NCBI GenBank assembly: GCA_029857655.1
Contig: JAOUGR010000082.1
Span: forward strand, 1-8,016
Source of the DNA: Gammaproteobacteria bacterium
Lineage (GTDB): Bacteria > Pseudomonadota > Gammaproteobacteria > Steroidobacterales > Steroidobacteraceae
Reading direction: 5' to 3'
Length of the DNA stretch: 8,016 nt
Shown: positions 6,350-8,016 of the stretch, piece after piece
Layout: each line of letters starts with the position of its first letter
How positions within the stretch are numbered: the first letter of the stretch is position 1
Notes under the pieces: generated by a model
Seen by the model: the letters and a program-made list of their open reading frames with translations, nothing else
Databases searched by the model: none
What the model was told of the DNA's origin: nothing
Translations under genes and position numbers: made by a program

Positions 6350-7567
6350 GACGCGTTCGTGCCGGTACTTGAATACGAACGGGAACACGAGCCCCAGCAG
6401 CAGCGCATAACCCGCAAACGTGTACCAGATGCTCTGCCAATCCTTGACGCCGTCCACCGTGAAGTAATCGACCACCCAGCCACTCGTCATGCCGCCGACG
6501 AAGGCCCCGAGGCCGTTGGTCATGATCATGAAGAGCCCCTGCGCGCTCGCGCGGATATTGGCCTCCGACTCTCGATCCACGAACAATGAGCCCGAGATGT
6601 TGAAAAAATCGAACGCCATGCCGTAGATGATCATCGACAGCACGAGCATCCACAGGCCGGCGCCCGGATCACCGATCGCAAACAGCCCGAAGCGGAACAC
6701 CCAGGCGAAGATGCTGATCAGCATCACTTTCTTGATGCCGAAGCGCAGCAGGAAGAACGGGATGGTCAGGATGAAGAGCGTCTCCGAGATCTGCGAAATG
6801 GACAGCAGCAGGTTTGGATGTTCGACGCCAAAGGTGCCGGGATAGGCGGTCTTGAAGTCGTCGAGGAACGCGCCGCCAAAGGCATTGGTGATCTGCAGCG
6901 CGGCGCCCAGCATCATCGCGAAGATGAAGAACACCAGCATCTGCCGACGCCTGAACAGCACGAAAGCGTCCAGGCCGAGCGCCGCAACCAGGCTCCGCTT
7001 GCCTTCCGGCTTGGCCGGCGGGCACTTCGGCATCGTGAATGCGTACAACCCGAGGAACAGCGCGGCTCCCGCGCTGACGTAGAGTTGCAGTGCGCTCTTG
7101 GTCCAGCCCGCGAAATCCACCATCCACATGGCTGCGATGAATCCGACCGTGCCCCACACGCGGATCGGCGGAAAACTCCGGATGACGTTGAACCCTTTCT
7201 GTTCCAGCACCTTGTAGGACACGGTGTTGTTCAGCGCGATCGTCGGCATGTAGACCATCGCATTCAGCAGCATGATCATGTACAGCGTGTCGAAGTCCTT
7301 CACCGTCGAGGCCCACAGCAGCAGGCCCGCCCCGACCAGGTGGCAGATGCCGAACACGCGTTCCGCGTTGACCCAGCGGTCTGCCACTATCCCCATCAGC
7401 CCCGGCATGAAGAGCGAGGCGACACCCATCGTCGCGTAGATGCTGCCGACCTGCCCGCCGGTGAATCCAAGCGTCACAATCATGTAGGCGCCGAGTGAAA
7501 TGAGCCACGAGCCCCACACGAAGAACTGCATAAAGTTCATCACGGTGAGGCGAAGCTGGATGCTCAT
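6338..7567 (-). CDS. nupG: NupG-type nucleoside:H+ symporter (major facilitator superfamily)
   Basis: Inner-membrane carrier of 409 residues importing nucleosides with protons. From memory of the E. coli NupG sequence (about 418 residues), long segments match nearly word for word: FFVWGSWLISLGAYMIVTL (15-33), GIVADRW (59-65), FPPIRVWGTVGFI (132-144), SISQISETLFILTIPFFL (256-273), AFDFFNISGS (318-327), IRASAQG (338-344). Positions recalled as substrate-binding in E. coli NupG are kept: R136, T140, F143, Q225 and N228 at identical numbers, and the Q/E pair of SQISE at 259/262. Twelve membrane segments are expected. The ATG at 7567 begins directly at the conserved N-terminus; the ribosome binding site before it is poor. 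The gene converges on the DASS gene and is divergent from the TIR gene. No nucleoside-catabolism gene is adjacent, so its regulation is unknown. Xanthosine permease XapB is a close paralogue and remains possible. Confidence 0.93.
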   Translation of the reverse strand: MSIQLRLTVMNFMQFFVWGSWLISLGAYMIVTLGFTGGQVGSIYATMGVASLFMPGLMGIVADRWVNAERVFGICHLVGAGLLLWASTVKDFDTLYMIMLLNAMVYMPTIALNNTVSYKVLEQKGFNVIRSFPPIRVWGTVGFIAAMWMVDFAGWTKSALQLYVSAGAALFLGLYAFTMPKCPPAKPEGKRSLVAALGLDAFVLFRRRQMLVFFIFAMMLGAALQITNAFGGAFLDDFKTAYPGTFGVEHPNLLLSISQISETLFILTIPFFLLRFGIKKVMLISIFAWVFRFGLFAIGDPGAGLWMLVLSMIIYGMAFDFFNISGSLFVDRESEANIRASAQGLFMIMTNGLGAFVGGMTSGWVVDYFTVDGVKDWQSIWYTFAGYALLLGLVFPFVFKYRHERVVAR

Positions 7568-7655
7568 GGTGCAGTCGTTCTTGTGATACGCCAGATGGCT
7601 TCCCGGCCAAAACTAGCAGAAAATGACCGTCGATGCGGCGCGTCCGGAGAAGCGA
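7568..7655. promoter_or_regulatory. Divergent intergenic region between nucleoside permease and TIR-domain gene
   Basis: The 88 bases between two divergent starts must hold the promoters of both genes unless transcription begins elsewhere. On the minus strand TTGGCC (7610-7605) and TATCAC (7588-7583) are 16 bases apart and each matches 4 of 6 sigma-70 consensus positions. This would start transcription only about nine bases before the permease ATG, so the assignment is weak. For the plus strand I see no convincing promoter pair. The segment 7600-7625 is locally more AT-rich than its surroundings. A TAG at 7614-7616 closes the TIR reading frame upstream. Confidence 0.25.
7646..7650 (+). promoter_or_regulatory. 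Ribosome binding site of the TIR-domain gene
   Basis: GGAGA lies five bases before the ATG at 7656. This favours that start over the in-frame ATG at 7623, which has no clear Shine-Dalgarno motif and would add 11 unconserved residues ahead of the TIR-like fold. Confidence 0.65.
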
Positions 7656-8016
7656 ATGCCGGCAACGACAATTTTCATCGGCTCGTCTTCGGCCGCAAAG
7701 TCGCAGGCCAGGGCGATCATCAGGCAATGCAGCAGCCCCGCACTCAGGTTCCTGCCCTGGTGGGACGCGTTCACGGCCGGCCGCACCCTGCTCGAGGACC
7801 TGGATCACATCCGGGCAAAGGTCGATGGCGCATTGCTGGTCTTCTCGCCGGAATCGACGACGCGCATCCGCAACAAGAAGTACAACGTGCCGAACCTGAA
7901 CGTGCTGTTCGAATTTGGGTACTTCTACGGTCAGTTCGGCAGGAAGAGGGTCGCGATGCTGAAGTACGGGGAGTTCTACCTCCCGACCGACCTGGGCGGC
8001 TACATACACATCTCGG
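7656..8016 (+). CDS. CAP12/Pycsar-type TIR-like domain protein, N-terminal part (runs off right edge)
   Basis: The first 120 residues of an incomplete gene form an N-terminal TIR-like fold of the kind named for CAP12 and Pycsar effectors (formerly annotated as a predicted nucleotide-binding TIR-like domain). The order of motifs fits: TIFIGSSSAAKSQARAI at 5-21 (first strand and following helix), PWWDAF at 34-39, TLLEDLDH at 44-51, DGALLVFSPES at 57-67, NVLFEFGYFYGQFGR at 82-96, then PTDLGG at 110-115. E86 in FEFG sits where the catalytic glutamate of these NAD+-cleaving domains is expected. Well-known members are abortive-infection effectors switched on by cyclic nucleotides in CBASS and Pycsar defence, in which a sensor domain such as STING is joined to the TIR. 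Here the TIR is N-terminal, as in CAP12 TIR-STING. What follows is outside the window. The start at 7656 has a good ribosome binding site. Five of nine arginines are AGG, unlike the adjacent nupG gene. NADase activity and a defence role are inferred. Confidence 0.82.
   Translation, partial: MPATTIFIGSSSAAKSQARAIIRQCSSPALRFLPWWDAFTAGRTLLEDLDHIRAKVDGALLVFSPESTTRIRNKKYNVPNLNVLFEFGYFYGQFGRKRVAMLKYGEFYLPTDLGGYIHIS

Noticed and set aside
6669..8009. Long minus-strand open frame (446 codons) spanning nupG, the divergent gap and the TIR gene
   Set aside because: It crosses an intergenic region and two well-supported genes in other frames, and shows no family motif.

Overview
The window is gene-dense, GC-rich DNA (above 60% G+C by eye) with short intergenic gaps, overlapping gene ends and Gram-negative type transporters. 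It looks like a proteobacterial chromosome. The species cannot be named from what is visible. No rRNA, tRNA, insertion sequence or CRISPR array was seen.

Left half, minus strand (1-3837): a three-gene ABC importer operon for a quaternary-amine type compatible solute (glycine betaine, proline betaine, choline or a relative such as trimethylamine N-oxide). The transcription order is periplasmic OpuAC-type binding protein (2890-3837), ProV-like ATPase (1772-2815), then a long permease (1-1772) cut by the window edge. The permease carries two fused ProW-like domains. Its start overlaps the ATPase stop by one base. A strong imperfect hairpin lies in the 74-base gap between the binding-protein gene and the ATPase gene, just before the ATPase ribosome binding site.

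Centre, plus strand (4043-6318): a HisN-type inositol-monophosphatase-family phosphatase, followed with a 4-base TTGA overlap by a DASS-family (SLC13-like) anion symporter. The 205 bases between this pair and the divergent ABC operon hold the probable control region, with two abutting palindromes and short direct repeats.

Right part: a NupG-type nucleoside:proton symporter on the minus strand (6338-7567) converges on the DASS gene. Divergent from it, the last 361 bases hold the start of a plus-strand gene (from 7656) encoding a TIR-like domain of the CAP12/Pycsar-effector type. That family is associated with NAD+-cleaving anti-phage effectors. The gene runs off the right edge, has a good ribosome binding site, and uses arginine codons unlike its neighbour. 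It is the most likely entry point to an accessory or defence region.

Functionally, most of the window is uptake of small nutrients and osmolytes (betaine-type solutes, di- or tricarboxylates, nucleosides) plus one metabolic phosphatase. Only the last gene departs from that theme.
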